A stretch of 64,000 nucleotides of DNA. Source: Vibrio campbellii CAIM 519 = NBRC 15631 = ATCC 25920 (GTDB lineage Bacteria; Pseudomonadota; Gammaproteobacteria; Enterobacterales; Vibrionaceae). The notes under the pieces are model-generated. The model had not been told where the DNA came from. It searched no databases and worked only from the letters and a program-made list of their open reading frames with translations. The stretch lies in NCBI RefSeq assembly GCF_002163755.1, contig NZ_CP015863.1, forward strand, positions 1,116,001 through 1,180,000. The letters are read 5' to 3'. Positions 26,534-36,125 of the stretch are shown one piece after another. Every line of letters begins with the position of its first letter. The stretch's first letter is position 1. The translations under genes were made by a program, and so were the position numbers.

Positions 26534-27238
26534 CTAGAGCTTTATTTCTCGCCACTCCCCAGGTTTTAAATCGTCAAGGGCAATACCGCCCATCGAGTAA
26601 CGAACTAAACGCAGTGTTGGGAAGCCAATGTGCGCGGTCATACGTCTTACCTGACGGTTTCTCCCTTCTATAATAGTGATAGCTAACCAAGTAGTCGGAA
26701 TGTTTGCTCGAAAGCGGACAGGTGGAGTTCTTTCCCAGATCTCTGGCTCAGGCATCACTTCTACTTTTGCTGGCAATGTCATGCCATCTTTCAATTCAAC
26801 GCCTTTACGTAGTTTCTCTAAATCCTCTTCAGTCGGAGCACCGTCTACTTGCACCCAATAGGTCTTTGGTGATTTTGATTGAGGTTGGGTCAACTTAGCC
26901 TGCAGAATGCCGTCGTTAGTGAGCACCATCAAACCTTCGCTGTCTCTGTCTAATCGGCCTGCCGCATAAACATCTTTTACAGGAATATAATCAGCTAGTG
27001 TTTTACGGCCATCGTCATCAGTAAATTGGCTTAATGTGTCATAAGGCTTATTGAAAATGACCACCTTACGATCTTCGGGTGCAATACGCGGTTTAGCGGT
27101 TTTTGAAGAACGGGTAGGGCGACTAGGTCGATTTTTAGCCTGTCCATTTGAATGATTTGGCTTACCAGAGCGTTTAAAATGGCTCGGTTTGGTATGGTTA
27201 CTACGGCGACCTTTTTCATGACCCGTGCGAGATGACAT
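26534..27238 (-). CDS. rluE: 23S rRNA pseudouridine synthase RluE
   Basis: RluE makes pseudouridine 2457 of 23S rRNA. The 234-residue protein has the RsuA-family catalytic motif AAGRLDRDSEGLMVLTND (Asp in GRLDRD), KPYDTLSQFTDDDGRKTL and EGRNRQVRRMTAHIGFPTLRLVRYSMG, all close to E. coli RluE. Its N-terminal 45 residues are very basic and Ser/Asn/Lys rich, a likely RNA-binding tail. Neighbouring genes are not ribosomal. Confidence 0.93.
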   Translation of the reverse strand: MSSRTGHEKGRRSNHTKPSHFKRSGKPNHSNGQAKNRPSRPTRSSKTAKPRIAPEDRKVVIFNKPYDTLSQFTDDDGRKTLADYIPVKDVYAAGRLDRDSEGLMVLTNDGILQAKLTQPQSKSPKTYWVQVDGAPTEEDLEKLRKGVELKDGMTLPAKVEVMPEPEIWERTPPVRFRANIPTTWLAITIIEGRNRQVRRMTAHIGFPTLRLVRYSMGGIALDDLKPGEWREIKL

Positions 27239-27609
27239 GTTAACTACCTTGCAAAAATGTAAATGAACTGTGTTTGAAAGTTTTATGTTTTTTTCTTATC
27301 AGCTATCATTTGCGCGCCTAAAACTAACAAAAGCGCACAGAATAATAGACTATTTCGTGTTATTTGTTTAATGATATAGCCAAGTTGCTTTTAGTGAGGT
27401 GTTTTTGCAAAAGAACTTCATGAAAGCAAACTTGGCACAAAGTGCACTCATGGATAGAGAGCCATAGAGCTTCAAACTATAAGAAAGAGTGCAAACCGCA
27501 TGTCGCGTTGGTGAGGAGGAATGCACTACTAACGTTAAGCACTGCGTAAATTCAACGAACTCAGTTGCTGAGTTGTTCAGCTTAGTTGAGTAAAAAATAG
27601 GGAAATTTC
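27239..27609. other. icd upstream region
   Basis: About 370 bases with no coding frame. A hairpin (AACTCAG / CTGAGTT, loop TTG, 27558-27574) lies about 35 bases before the icd ATG and would be in the leader. GGGAAA is a weak ribosome site at 27600. Confidence 0.5.
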
Positions 27610-29835
27610 ATGCCTACAGAAAAACCTACAATTATCTACACAATCACTGATGAAGCCCCGGCGTTAGCAACCTATTCATTACTACCAATCATTCAATCGT
27701 TTACTGCATCGTCTGGCATTAATGTAGATACACGTGATATTTCGTTAGCGGGTCGCATCATCGCTAACTTCCCAGAACATTTGAAAGAAGATCAGCGCAT
27801 CGGTGACGCGCTAGCAGAATTAGGCGAATTGGCGAAAACGCCTGAAGCGAACATTATTAAGCTTCCAAACATCTCAGCGTCAATCCCACAGCTAAAGGCC
27901 GCTATTAAAGAGCTGCAAGCGAAAGGCTACGAGCTACCAAACTACCCAGAAGAGCCAAGCACTTACGAAGAAGAAGCGATCAAAGCGACTTACGACAAAA
28001 TCAAAGGTAGTGCGGTTAACCCAGTTTTGCGTGAAGGTAACTCAGACCGTCGTGCACCACTTTCAGTGAAGAACTACGCAAAGAAAAACCCGCATTCAAT
28101 GGGCGCGTGGTCAGCAGACTCTCAATCTCACGTTTCAAGCATGGCTGACAACGATTTCTTCGGTAGTGAAAAATCGACGACTATCTCAGGTGCTACCGAC
28201 GTTAAAATCGAATTTGTTGCTGCTGATGGTTCGGTAAAAGAACTTAAATCAGCATTCCCTCTACAAGACAAAGAAGTGATCGATTGTTCAGTAATGAACA
28301 AGAAAGCGCTTGTTGAGTTCTTCGAGAAAGAAATTGCAGAAGCAAAACAGCAAGATGTACTGCTTTCTCTACATATGAAAGCAACCATGATGAAGGTATC
28401 GGATCCAGTTATCTTCGGTCACGCAGTTAAGGTTTACTACAAAGACGTATTTGCAAAATACGGGAAGCTGTTTGAAGAGCTAGGTGTTGATGTAAACAAC
28501 GGTATCGGTGACGTATATGCGAAGATTGAAGCGCTACCTGCAGAACAAAAAGCAGAAATCGAAGCAGCTATTCTTGCGGTATACGAAACGCAACCAGCAC
28601 TAGCTATGGTGGATTCAGATCGCGGTATTACTAACCTACACGTACCAAGCGATATCATTGTTGATGCTTCTATGCCTGCAATGCTACGTGCTTCTGGCCA
28701 AATGTGGGGACCAGACGGCAAGCAGAAAGATACGAAAGCAATGATTCCAGATCGTAGCTACGCAGGTATTTACCAAGCGGTGATCGACTTCTGTAAAGAA
28801 CATGGTGCGTTTGACCCAACAACAATGGGCAGCGTTCCAAACGTCGGTCTAATGGCCCAAAAAGCTGAAGAGTACGGTTCTCACGACAAGACCTTCATCT
28901 TAGATGCAGCAGGCAGTTTGCGTGTTGTAGATGCTTCTGGTGCGGTTCTTCTTGAACAAGCGGTAGAAGAAGGTGACATCTTCCGTATGTGTCAGGTGAA
29001 AGACGCGCCAATTCAAGACTGGGTGAAACTTGCTGTTACTCGTGCTCGTGCTTCAGGTGCTCCAGCGGTATTCTGGCTGGACGAAGCTCGTGCTCACGAT
29101 GCAGAACTTATCAAGAAAGTAAATGCGTACCTTCCTGAGCACGACACTTCAGGTTTAGAGATCAAGATCCTGGCACCAATCGACGCATGTAAATTCTCTC
29201 TAGAGCGTATCAAAGAAGGTCTAGACACCATTTCGGTAACAGGTAATGTACTTCGTGACTACCTAACTGATTTGTTCCCAATTCTTGAGCTTGGTACTTC
29301 TGCGAAGATGCTATCCATTGTGCCACTAATGAATGGTGGTGGTTTATTTGAAACGGGTGCAGGCGGTTCAGCTCCTAAACACGTTCAACAGGTAGAAAAA
29401 GAAAACCACTTACGTTGGGATTCTTTGGGTGAGTTCCTTGCACTTGCGGCATCTCTTGAGCACCTAAGCACGGTTGCTGGCAATGCAAAAGCACAGGTGC
29501 TTGCCGATGCACTTGATAAAGCAACGGGTGAGTTCCTAGACAACAACAAGTCACCATCACGTAAAGTTGGTGAGTTGGATAACCGTGGTAGCCATTACTA
29601 CCTCGCTTCTTACTGGGCGAAAGCACTCGCTGAGCAAACGGCAGATGCTGATCTAGCGGCTGAGTTTGTGCCAGTAGCAGCCGCGCTTGCACAGCAAGAA
29701 GAAGCGATTGTTTCCGAGCTAAACAATGCACAGGGTGTGAAAGGTGAGCTAGGCGGTTACTATTCACTGGATGATGCGCTAGCTTCTACATTGATGCGCC
29801 CGAGCGCAACGCTGAACGCAATCATCAATAAATAA
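27610..29835 (+). CDS. icd: isocitrate dehydrogenase, NADP-dependent, monomeric
   Basis: 741 residues, the size of the monomeric IDH class (about 740), not the 416-residue dimeric class of E. coli. Motifs include IIYTITDEAPALATYSLLPI, GNSDRRAPLSVKNYAKKNPHSMGAWS, MWGPDGKQKDTKAMIPDRSYAGIY and NGGGLFETGAGGSAPKHVQQ. It oxidises isocitrate to 2-oxoglutarate and CO2 with NADP in the TCA cycle. Codon bias suggests high expression. It is a single gene with a good terminator. Confidence 0.97.
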   Translation: MPTEKPTIIYTITDEAPALATYSLLPIIQSFTASSGINVDTRDISLAGRIIANFPEHLKEDQRIGDALAELGELAKTPEANIIKLPNISASIPQLKAAIKELQAKGYELPNYPEEPSTYEEEAIKATYDKIKGSAVNPVLREGNSDRRAPLSVKNYAKKNPHSMGAWSADSQSHVSSMADNDFFGSEKSTTISGATDVKIEFVAADGSVKELKSAFPLQDKEVIDCSVMNKKALVEFFEKEIAEAKQQDVLLSLHMKATMMKVSDPVIFGHAVKVYYKDVFAKYGKLFEELGVDVNNGIGDVYAKIEALPAEQKAEIEAAILAVYETQPALAMVDSDRGITNLHVPSDIIVDASMPAMLRASGQMWGPDGKQKDTKAMIPDRSYAGIYQAVIDFCKEHGAFDPTTMGSVPNVGLMAQKAEEYGSHDKTFILDAAGSLRVVDASGAVLLEQAVEEGDIFRMCQVKDAPIQDWVKLAVTRARASGAPAVFWLDEARAHDAELIKKVNAYLPEHDTSGLEIKILAPIDACKFSLERIKEGLDTISVTGNVLRDYLTDLFPILELGTSAKMLSIVPLMNGGGLFETGAGGSAPKHVQQVEKENHLRWDSLGEFLALAASLEHLSTVAGNAKAQVLADALDKATGEFLDNNKSPSRKVGELDNRGSHYYLASYWAKALAEQTADADLAAEFVPVAAALAQQEEAIVSELNNAQGVKGELGGYYSLDDALASTLMRPSATLNAIINK

Positions 29836-29882
29836 CCTTGTACGCGCTATTTCGGTAGCGCGTAGTTAAGACTTATAAAAAC

Positions 29883-29913
29883 AATAAACCCGCTTTACGC
29901 GGGTTTATTTTTC
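29883..29913 (+). terminator. terminator after icd
   Basis: Stem AATAAACCCGC / GCGGGTTTATT with loop TTTAC, followed by TTTCTC. It lies about 47 bases past the stop. Confidence 0.9.
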
Positions 29914-29980
29914 TCTTCATGAAAAACAGATAATTTGTGCTTTCACGAGCAAATGGTTTGTCTTTCCGACAGCGCTCAAT

Positions 29981-30199
29981 TTATTTGGCTTGGCCTTCTA
30001 TTGGCACTACGCTACTTGCGTGTGAACCTTTTGGACCTTTTTCAATCTCGTATGAGACTTGTTGGCCTGCTTTCAGTGTACGATAACCGTCCATTTGGAT
30101 AGTTGAGTAGTGGGCGAAAATGTCTCCTTCCTCTTCGTCTGAACAAATAAACCCAAATCCCTTGGCATTGTTAAACCACTTTACTGTACCTGTAGCCAT
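29981..30199 (-). CDS. cspD: cold-shock-like protein CspD
   Basis: 72 residues, a single cold-shock domain with RNP1 KGFGFI and RNP2-like DIFAHYS. The EEEGDIFAHYSTIQMDGYRTLKAGQ segment matches CspD, a stationary-phase, toxin-like inhibitor of DNA replication in E. coli, rather than CspA. I start at MATGTVKWF (30199); the longer frame is not supported. CspD divergent from clpS-clpA is a conserved enterobacterial and vibrio arrangement. Confidence 0.92.
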   Translation of the reverse strand: MATGTVKWFNNAKGFGFICSDEEEGDIFAHYSTIQMDGYRTLKAGQQVSYEIEKGPKGSHASSVVPIEGQAK

Positions 30200-30909
30200 G
30201 CTTTTACATCCCTCATGCATTTTTTACTGATGTTGTTACTTCTCCAAGCTATCCCTTTAGCTTGGCCTCATTGTTAGCCGTTGCTTTGTTCGTAATTGCT
30301 AACACACGTCGAGCTAGCATATCCATATTCATCAGGGTGTTAGAAAACCAATAAACCCAGAATGAGGATTTATGCATCAACACATTCCACTGTAGTCAAT
30401 GAATCTCGACAGTCAATAGTGAAAGACAACAATCAGAAACATATTTGAAAACAAATCACTTTTGAGATTAACAACTTTGCAAAGTAATTTATGGTTGTTT
30501 GCCGATGTTTAGTGAAAATCTCTGTAAGGTTTTAATATAAGGAATATGAATACTAGATGAGAAGAGTACATTAGAAGATTCTACTGAATGAATAAAAAGT
30601 ACGGTTTTCGTGATATTTAGTGTTTTTTCCCTGTAACTGTGATCTTCGCAGAATATGAGAGGGTAATTACAGAAGATGAAGTGTGTAGAATATTTGTGAA
30701 TCTAACGGCAAAAATATCGCGCCTCAGTGATAAAAATCTTTTATTTGCGCGCCTGCCGGAGGTGCATTAGTCTCTATATGAGGACGTAAATTTTATCTAT
30801 CAAATTCGAATTAGGTGCCATATCTCACTACACCGCATGGTATGCTTATGGTAGATTGTTTTTATAGGTCGAAAACATCAACCCTTTGATACGATATCTT
30901 TGAATTGCC
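30200..30909. other. cspD-clpS divergent regulatory region
   Basis: About 700 bases, long for this genome, holding the cspD promoter and leader (minus) and the clpS promoter (plus). It is AT-rich. I see no coding frame with a credible start and no named binding site I would defend. Confidence 0.55.
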
Positions 30910-31230
30910 ATGAGTAAAAATTTTGAATGGGTGACTCCAGACTCTGATCTTCTGGAGAGAGAAAGTACAAAAGTTCAGCCACCAAAGCTATATAACGTTG
31001 TACTCAACAATGATGACTACACACCTATGGATTTCGTCATAGAGGTACTTGAGCGATTCTTTTCACACGATATTGATAAAGCAACGCAAATCATGCTCAA
31101 GATTCACTATGAAGGAAAGGCAATTTGTGGCACATACAGTGCAGAAATTGCCGAAACAAAAGTAGCGCAAGTGACGATGTACTCAAGGGAAAATGAGCAT
31201 CCGCTACTATGTACTATGGAGCAAGCGTAA
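30910..31230 (+). CDS. clpS: ATP-dependent Clp protease adaptor ClpS
   Basis: 106 residues, typical of ClpS, which recognises N-degron substrates (N-terminal Leu, Phe, Tyr, Trp) and delivers them to ClpA. KLYNVVLNNDDYTPMDFVIEVLERFF and the later KIHYEGKAICGTYSAEIAETKVAQV are diagnostic; the NDDYTPMD loop and hydrophobic pocket form the ligand site. It lies 48 bases upstream of clpA in the same operon. Confidence 0.96.
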   Translation: MSKNFEWVTPDSDLLERESTKVQPPKLYNVVLNNDDYTPMDFVIEVLERFFSHDIDKATQIMLKIHYEGKAICGTYSAEIAETKVAQVTMYSRENEHPLLCTMEQA

Positions 31231-31278
31231 TAAGAAGACTTGCTCGAGCAACCCAAGTTGTTCTTTCGGGAGGTACTT

Positions 31279-33549
31279 ATGCTAAATAAAGAACTAGAGT
31301 CAAGCCTTAACGGTGCATTCGCTCGTGCACGTGATAAACGCCACGAGTTCATGACTGTCGAACACCTCCTACTTGCATTATTAGAAAATGATGCAGCTAA
31401 GGAAGCCCTTTTAGCCTGCAAAGCGGACCTTGATGCTTTGCGAAATGAACTCGATATTTTTATCGACCAAACAACGCCGCTCATCCCAGAAAGTGATGAG
31501 ACGCGCGAAACCCAGCCTACATTGAGTTTCCAGCGTGTACTTCAACGCGCCGTCTTCCATGTTCAGTCGTCTGGCCGCAGTGAAGTGACTGGGGCAAACG
31601 TCCTCGTTGCTATTTTCAGTGAGCAAGAGTCTCACGCTGCTTACCTACTTAAAAAGAACGATATCTCTCGTTTGGACATTGTTAACTTTATTTCTCACGG
31701 CATCACTAAAGCATCGGGTTCAAGTGAAGATTCCTCTTCATCTGATTCGTTTGGTTCAGAAGCACCTGAAGAAACCAACCCAGAAGAGCGTCTGGAAAGC
31801 TTTGCAACGAACCTAAACCAAGTTGCGAAAGCGGGTAATATCGACCCATTGATTGGCCGTGACAAGGAGCTTGAGCGCACGATTCAAGTGCTGTGCCGTC
31901 GTCGTAAGAACAACCCATTACTTGTGGGTGAAGCTGGCGTAGGTAAAACGGCTATCGCGGAAGGTCTTGCGTGGAGAATTGTAGAAGGCCAAGTGCCTGA
32001 AGTGATTCAAAATAGTGTGATTTATTCCTTAGATATCGGTTCTCTACTGGCTGGCACTAAATACCGTGGTGATTTTGAGAAACGCTTTAAGTCAGTTTTG
32101 AAGCAGCTTGAGAAAGAAGAAGATGCGATTCTGTTCATTGATGAAATTCATACCATCATAGGTGCAGGTGCAGCTTCTGGCGGTCAAGTTGACGCAGCTA
32201 ACCTGATCAAACCTCTACTGAGTAGCGGTAAGTTGCGTTGTATCGGTTCAACGACGTACCAAGAGTACAGCAACATTTTTGAGAAAGAACGCGCGCTATC
32301 TCGTCGTTTCCAAAAGATCGATGTAGTTGAGCCTTCTTTGGATGATACGACGAAGATTTTGATTGGCCTTAAGCCTAAATACGAAGCTCACCACGAAGTG
32401 CGTTACACCAACAAAGCATTGCGTGCTGCTGTAGAGCTATCAGCGAAGTACATTAACGAACGTCATCTACCAGACAAAGCTATTGATGTGATTGATGAGG
32501 CGGGTGCACGCAGCCGTCTAGCACCAGCAAGTCGTCGCAAGAAAACGGTCGGCGTAGCAGACATCGAAGCGATGGTTGCGAAAATGGCTCGTATTCCAGA
32601 GAAATCAGTGTCGTCTTCAGACAAAGACATTCTGAAGAATCTGGATGACAAGATGAAGATGCTTGTATTCGGTCAAGATACGGCGATTGATGCGCTGTCT
32701 GAAGCCATCAAGTTATCTCGTGCTGGTCTTGGCGTGGATAACAAACCTGTTGGTTCATTCTTGTTTGCGGGCCCTACAGGGGTTGGTAAAACAGAAGTTA
32801 CTGTTCAGCTTTCTAAGTTGCTTGGTATCGAACTTCTGCGCTTCGATATGTCTGAGTACGGCGAACGTCATTCAGTCAGCCGTCTGATCGGTGCGCCTCC
32901 TGGTTACGTGGGCTATGACCAAGGCGGTCTGTTGACTGACGCTGTGCTTAAGCATCCACACTCAGTGGTTCTGCTTGATGAAATCGAGAAAGCACACCCA
33001 GATATCTTTAACTTGCTACTGCAAGTGATGGATAACGGTACGCTAACAGATAACAATGGTCGTAAAGCTGACTTCCGAAATGTCATTCTTGTTATGACAA
33101 CCAACGCGGGTGTGGCAGAGACAGAGAAGAAATCTATCGGTCTTATCCAACAAGATAATAGTCATGATGCGATGGCGGAAATCAAGAAGGTGTTCACACC
33201 AGAATTCCGTAACCGTCTAGATAATATCATTTGGTTCAATAGCCTAGATGAAGTGGTGATCCACCAAGTGGTTGATAAGTTCATCGTGGAGCTTCAAGTT
33301 CAATTGGATGCTCGAGGCGTATCAATGGAAGTGTCGCAGGATGCTCGTCATTGGTTGGCACACAAAGGTTATGACAAAGCGATGGGCGCGCGTCCAATGG
33401 GACGTGTTATCCAAGAGCAGCTTAAGAAACCTTTGGCGAATGAACTTCTGTTCGGCTCCTTGGTTGACGGTGGTACAGTGAAGGTAACGCTAGTGAAAGA
33501 CGAGCTTAAGTTTGAATACCTAAGCGAGAAAGAAGCAGCACTTCATTAA
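31279..33549 (+). CDS. clpA: ATP-dependent Clp protease ATPase subunit ClpA
   Basis: 756 residues (E. coli 758). The N-domain MLNKELESSLNGAFARARDKRHEFMTVEHLLLAL, then two AAA+ modules: Walker A GEAGVGKTAIAEG and GPTGVGKTEVTVQ, Walker B AILFIDEIH and VVLLDEIEKAH, and the IGAPPGYVGYDQGG pore region. ClpA unfolds substrates for ClpP and takes N-degrons from ClpS. I start at 31279, where GGGAGG lies upstream; the extra 13 codons of the longer frame have no homology. Confidence 0.97.
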   Translation: MLNKELESSLNGAFARARDKRHEFMTVEHLLLALLENDAAKEALLACKADLDALRNELDIFIDQTTPLIPESDETRETQPTLSFQRVLQRAVFHVQSSGRSEVTGANVLVAIFSEQESHAAYLLKKNDISRLDIVNFISHGITKASGSSEDSSSSDSFGSEAPEETNPEERLESFATNLNQVAKAGNIDPLIGRDKELERTIQVLCRRRKNNPLLVGEAGVGKTAIAEGLAWRIVEGQVPEVIQNSVIYSLDIGSLLAGTKYRGDFEKRFKSVLKQLEKEEDAILFIDEIHTIIGAGAASGGQVDAANLIKPLLSSGKLRCIGSTTYQEYSNIFEKERALSRRFQKIDVVEPSLDDTTKILIGLKPKYEAHHEVRYTNKALRAAVELSAKYINERHLPDKAIDVIDEAGARSRLAPASRRKKTVGVADIEAMVAKMARIPEKSVSSSDKDILKNLDDKMKMLVFGQDTAIDALSEAIKLSRAGLGVDNKPVGSFLFAGPTGVGKTEVTVQLSKLLGIELLRFDMSEYGERHSVSRLIGAPPGYVGYDQGGLLTDAVLKHPHSVVLLDEIEKAHPDIFNLLLQVMDNGTLTDNNGRKADFRNVILVMTTNAGVAETEKKSIGLIQQDNSHDAMAEIKKVFTPEFRNRLDNIIWFNSLDEVVIHQVVDKFIVELQVQLDARGVSMEVSQDARHWLAHKGYDKAMGARPMGRVIQEQLKKPLANELLFGSLVDGGTVKVTLVKDELKFEYLSEKEAALH

Positions 33550-33571
33550 TTCTTTGTTGAAATCTATGTTA

Positions 33572-33601
33572 AAAGCGTGCGCTTAGGCGTGCGCTTTTTT
33601 G
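33572..33601 (+). terminator. terminator after clpA
   Basis: AGCGTGCGC / GCGTGCGCT stem containing two G-U pairs, followed by a T run. It lies about 25 bases past the clpA stop. Confidence 0.82.
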
Positions 33602-33689
33602 TGTCTGCAAGAATGGAGCTAGCCTGAGCCTGTGGAGTGTATTGAAACTCCCAAAAGTAAGCTTAGTATTGAGAGCAAAAACAGACAAT

Positions 33690-33720
33690 AAAAAACGGAG
33701 CCTTGAGCTCCGTTTTTTAT
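33690..33720 (-). terminator. terminator after infA
   Basis: Stem AAAAAACGGAGC / GCTCCGTTTTTT with loop CTTGA; on the minus strand the transcript ends in a T run. It lies about 20 bases past the infA stop. Confidence 0.9.
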
Positions 33721-33739
33721 TGTATTCGAAAATCAGAGA

Positions 33740-33958
33740 TTAACGAGCACGGAAGACGATGCGGCCTTTAGAAAGGTCGTATGGAGTCATCTCTACAGTT
33801 ACTTTATCACCAGTAAGGATACGGATGTAGTTCTTACGCATCTTGCCAGAGATGTGTGCAGTCACAACGTGACCGTTTTCAAGTTCAACGCGGAACATAG
33901 TGTTTGGTAGAGTGTCAAGCACAGTGCCTTGCATCTCAATTACGTCTTCTTTAGCCAT
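33740..33958 (-). CDS. infA: translation initiation factor IF-1
   Basis: 72 residues, MAKEDVIEMQGTVLDTLPNTMF onward with the RILTGDKVTVEMTPYDLSKGRI S1/OB-fold end, essentially the invariant InfA. It binds the 30S A site during initiation. It is in the usual bacterial neighbourhood of aat and clpA. AGAGGATTAA provides the ribosome site. Confidence 0.98.
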   Translation of the reverse strand: MAKEDVIEMQGTVLDTLPNTMFRVELENGHVVTAHISGKMRKNYIRILTGDKVTVEMTPYDLSKGRIVFRAR

Positions 33959-34038
33959 TTAATCCTCTTTAGAAATTAGGCGGTATTAGCGCGCTTATTC
34001 TGCCGCTAAACAGTAATTATGTAAACTTGGGGCGTATT

Positions 34039-34740
34039 CTACCCTTGCCAACGCTGATTTACTAGCCTTTGGTGTCGTTGAAAACGAGTTTTGTAGTTCA
34101 TCGCTGGACATTCATCGATCTGATAACCTAAATATAGCCAATGTTTATTCTCTCGTTGGCAATATTCGAGCTGGAAAAGTACCCCTAACGTCCCGAGAGA
34201 TAAAGGATAGTCCGGATCGAAGAAGGTATAAAACGCACTTGCACATTTATCCATTATATCGGTAACGGCGACCGCGAGAAGTCGATCACTCTCGTCATAA
34301 ATATGGAGAAATCCAGTGGTCAACCAAGTTGTTTGAGCGAACCGAGCAAACTCATCCTCTCTTGGTGGAAACATAGTGCCGTCTTTGTGTCGTTCACAGA
34401 TATAGCGGCTGTAAAGGTCAAACCAATCTGGATCGAGCTCAGGTTTCATCTCCCAATGTAACGCCTTTCCTTTGCTCTGCAAGCGCTTCTGGCTTTTTGA
34501 AGGGATGAAGTCAGGTACCGCAATCCGTATAGGTTGACATGCGTTGCAGTGCTGGCAATGAGGCTTATAAATAGTATCGCCGCTGCGTCGAAAACCGTTG
34601 GCCATCAAAACTTGATAGTTGTCTTCTGTATGTAAGTTTTCGTCTAGCGCGACAGCCACTCGCTCTTCACGTTCAGGTAGGTAACTGCATGGATGGTTAT
34701 TAGTTAATCCGATACGAATGTGCTGGAGATCTGTGCTCAT
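34039..34740 (-). CDS. bpt: leucyltransferase Bpt (aspartate/glutamate N-degron)
   Basis: 233 residues. Bpt transfers leucine from Leu-tRNA to proteins with N-terminal Asp or Glu, creating a ClpS substrate; the Vibrio vulnificus enzyme defined the family. Motifs: YLPEREERVAVAL, GFRRSGDTIYKPHCQHCNACQPIRI with the metal/tRNA-linked CxxCxxC pattern, and AVAVTDIMDKCASAFYTFFDP, KHWLYLGYQIDECPAMNYK. Its start overlaps aat by four bases, so the two transferases are translationally coupled. Confidence 0.95.
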   Translation of the reverse strand: MSTDLQHIRIGLTNNHPCSYLPEREERVAVALDENLHTEDNYQVLMANGFRRSGDTIYKPHCQHCNACQPIRIAVPDFIPSKSQKRLQSKGKALHWEMKPELDPDWFDLYSRYICERHKDGTMFPPREDEFARFAQTTWLTTGFLHIYDESDRLLAVAVTDIMDKCASAFYTFFDPDYPLSLGTLGVLFQLEYCQRENKHWLYLGYQIDECPAMNYKTRFQRHQRLVNQRWQG

Positions 34741-35447
34741 GATACTGCGCCTTGCAAAACCTGTGGTTCAAACGTACCCAAATTAATGTTCCTATCTCTT
34801 AAAGATAGTAGTTTTTGTACAAAGTCGTCACGCTCCAGCTCAAACGCGCCAAGTGAGGCTAGATGCGGATTCATTACTTGGCAATCAATTAATTGACCTT
34901 GGTTTGACGCCAAGTGCTCGCATAGATACCACAATGCGATTTTCGACGCGTTGTCTTTTAGGCTAAACATCGACTCACCACAAAAAAGTTGGCCGACGTT
35001 AATGCCGTACAAGCCGCCAATTAACTGCTCATCGTGCCATACTTCTACTGAGTGGCAGTGTCCGCGTCTTGCAAGCTCTATGTATGATGTCTGCATCTCT
35101 TCATTGAGCCAAGTTTCTTCTGCTGAGCGAGTTGAAGAGCATAATTGAATTACGCGTTCGGTTGCATTGTTTAGCGTTACTTTATACTGTTGTTTACGTT
35201 GAAACTTTTTCAAGCTTTTGGAAGGCTTAAATGCCAAAGGGTCAAAAACGGCTCGTGGAGATGGGCTCCACCAAAGAATCGGCTCTCCCGGCCCATACCA
35301 AGGAAAAATGCCCTGACGATAGCCGTTTAGAATGCGATCAGGGTTAAGATCGCCGCCAAAAGCCAGTAAGCCATTTGGGTCATTCAATGCGTCGTATGGC
35401 GACGGAAAAGAATGTGAATCACCAAGTTCAGTTAAATAGATAGCCAT
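34737..35447 (-). CDS. aat: leucyl/phenylalanyl-tRNA-protein transferase Aat
   Basis: 236 residues, aminoacyltransferase that adds Leu or Phe to proteins with N-terminal Lys or Arg. FPSPYDALNDPNGLLAFGGDLNPDRILNGYRQGIFPWYGPGEPILWWSPSPRAVF is the Aat core; WHDEQLIGGLYGINVGQLFCGESMFS and IDCQVMNPHLASLGA follow. It is first in the aat-bpt pair, and clpS-clpA with infA lie immediately upstream on the map. Confidence 0.97.
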   Translation of the reverse strand: MAIYLTELGDSHSFPSPYDALNDPNGLLAFGGDLNPDRILNGYRQGIFPWYGPGEPILWWSPSPRAVFDPLAFKPSKSLKKFQRKQQYKVTLNNATERVIQLCSSTRSAEETWLNEEMQTSYIELARRGHCHSVEVWHDEQLIGGLYGINVGQLFCGESMFSLKDNASKIALWYLCEHLASNQGQLIDCQVMNPHLASLGAFELERDDFVQKLLSLRDRNINLGTFEPQVLQGAVS

Positions 35448-35488
35448 AAAGAAAACTTTACCAACATCAGAGCCTATAGGAGCTTATT

Positions 35489-35965
35489 ATGAGCGGAGTA
35501 ACACTTAACATAAAACGATGGGCATGGATCATACTGTTTTTGCCATTTTTCGCCAATGCAGCCTATGAAAGAAATGTAGCAAAGCCAGTTAACCAAGTGG
35601 TGTATGGCAGAGTCGATTCGGTGCGATACATTACACAGCAAGAGGTGAAGCAATCTCAAAGCAACGGGTGGGAAACCTTACTAGGGGCAACGATCGGTGG
35701 TTTAGTCGGCAATCAATTTGGTGGTGGCACGGGTAAAGAAGTGGCGACGGCTGTTGGTGCATTAGCTGGTGCGGCGGTGGTGAGAAATCGCAGCAATTAT
35801 GAATACACGGTTGAATACAAACTCGTTGAACTATTGATCAAGGTTGATGGCAACAAACTGATCAACGTCATTCAAGATGTTGATAACAGAATGTTGTTTA
35901 ATCGAGGTGATGAGGTGCGCATCCTGTATTTTGATGATGGTGTAAGGGTTGATATCGCTTATTAA
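35489..35965 (+). CDS. glycine-zipper 2TM domain envelope protein
   Basis: 158 residues with signal peptide (cleavage about residue 24, FANA|AYE). It contains a glycine zipper LLGATIGGLVGNQFGGGTGKEVATAVGALAGAAVV (residues about 65-100) of the Rick_17kDa/SlyB type, followed by a beta-rich tail. There is no lipobox cysteine, so it is likely periplasmic or membrane-inserted rather than a lipoprotein. AGGAG lies just upstream of the ATG. Related outer-membrane SlyB forms stress-protective complexes; a role here is inference. Confidence 0.75.
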   Translation: MSGVTLNIKRWAWIILFLPFFANAAYERNVAKPVNQVVYGRVDSVRYITQQEVKQSQSNGWETLLGATIGGLVGNQFGGGTGKEVATAVGALAGAAVVRNRSNYEYTVEYKLVELLIKVDGNKLINVIQDVDNRMLFNRGDEVRILYFDDGVRVDIAY

Positions 35966-36125
35966 GCCAACGTTTGCACTGCAAAACCTAAGCTGACTAA
36001 TTATTCAAAAATTAGCATGGATTTACTCTGGTTTTGTGGTGGTTTTTTCGTTAGTCTGATTTCACGAAGAATTGTTTAGCTCTCAAAAACCTTGAAGTGA
36101 GGGCACAAAGGATTATCAACTTTTA

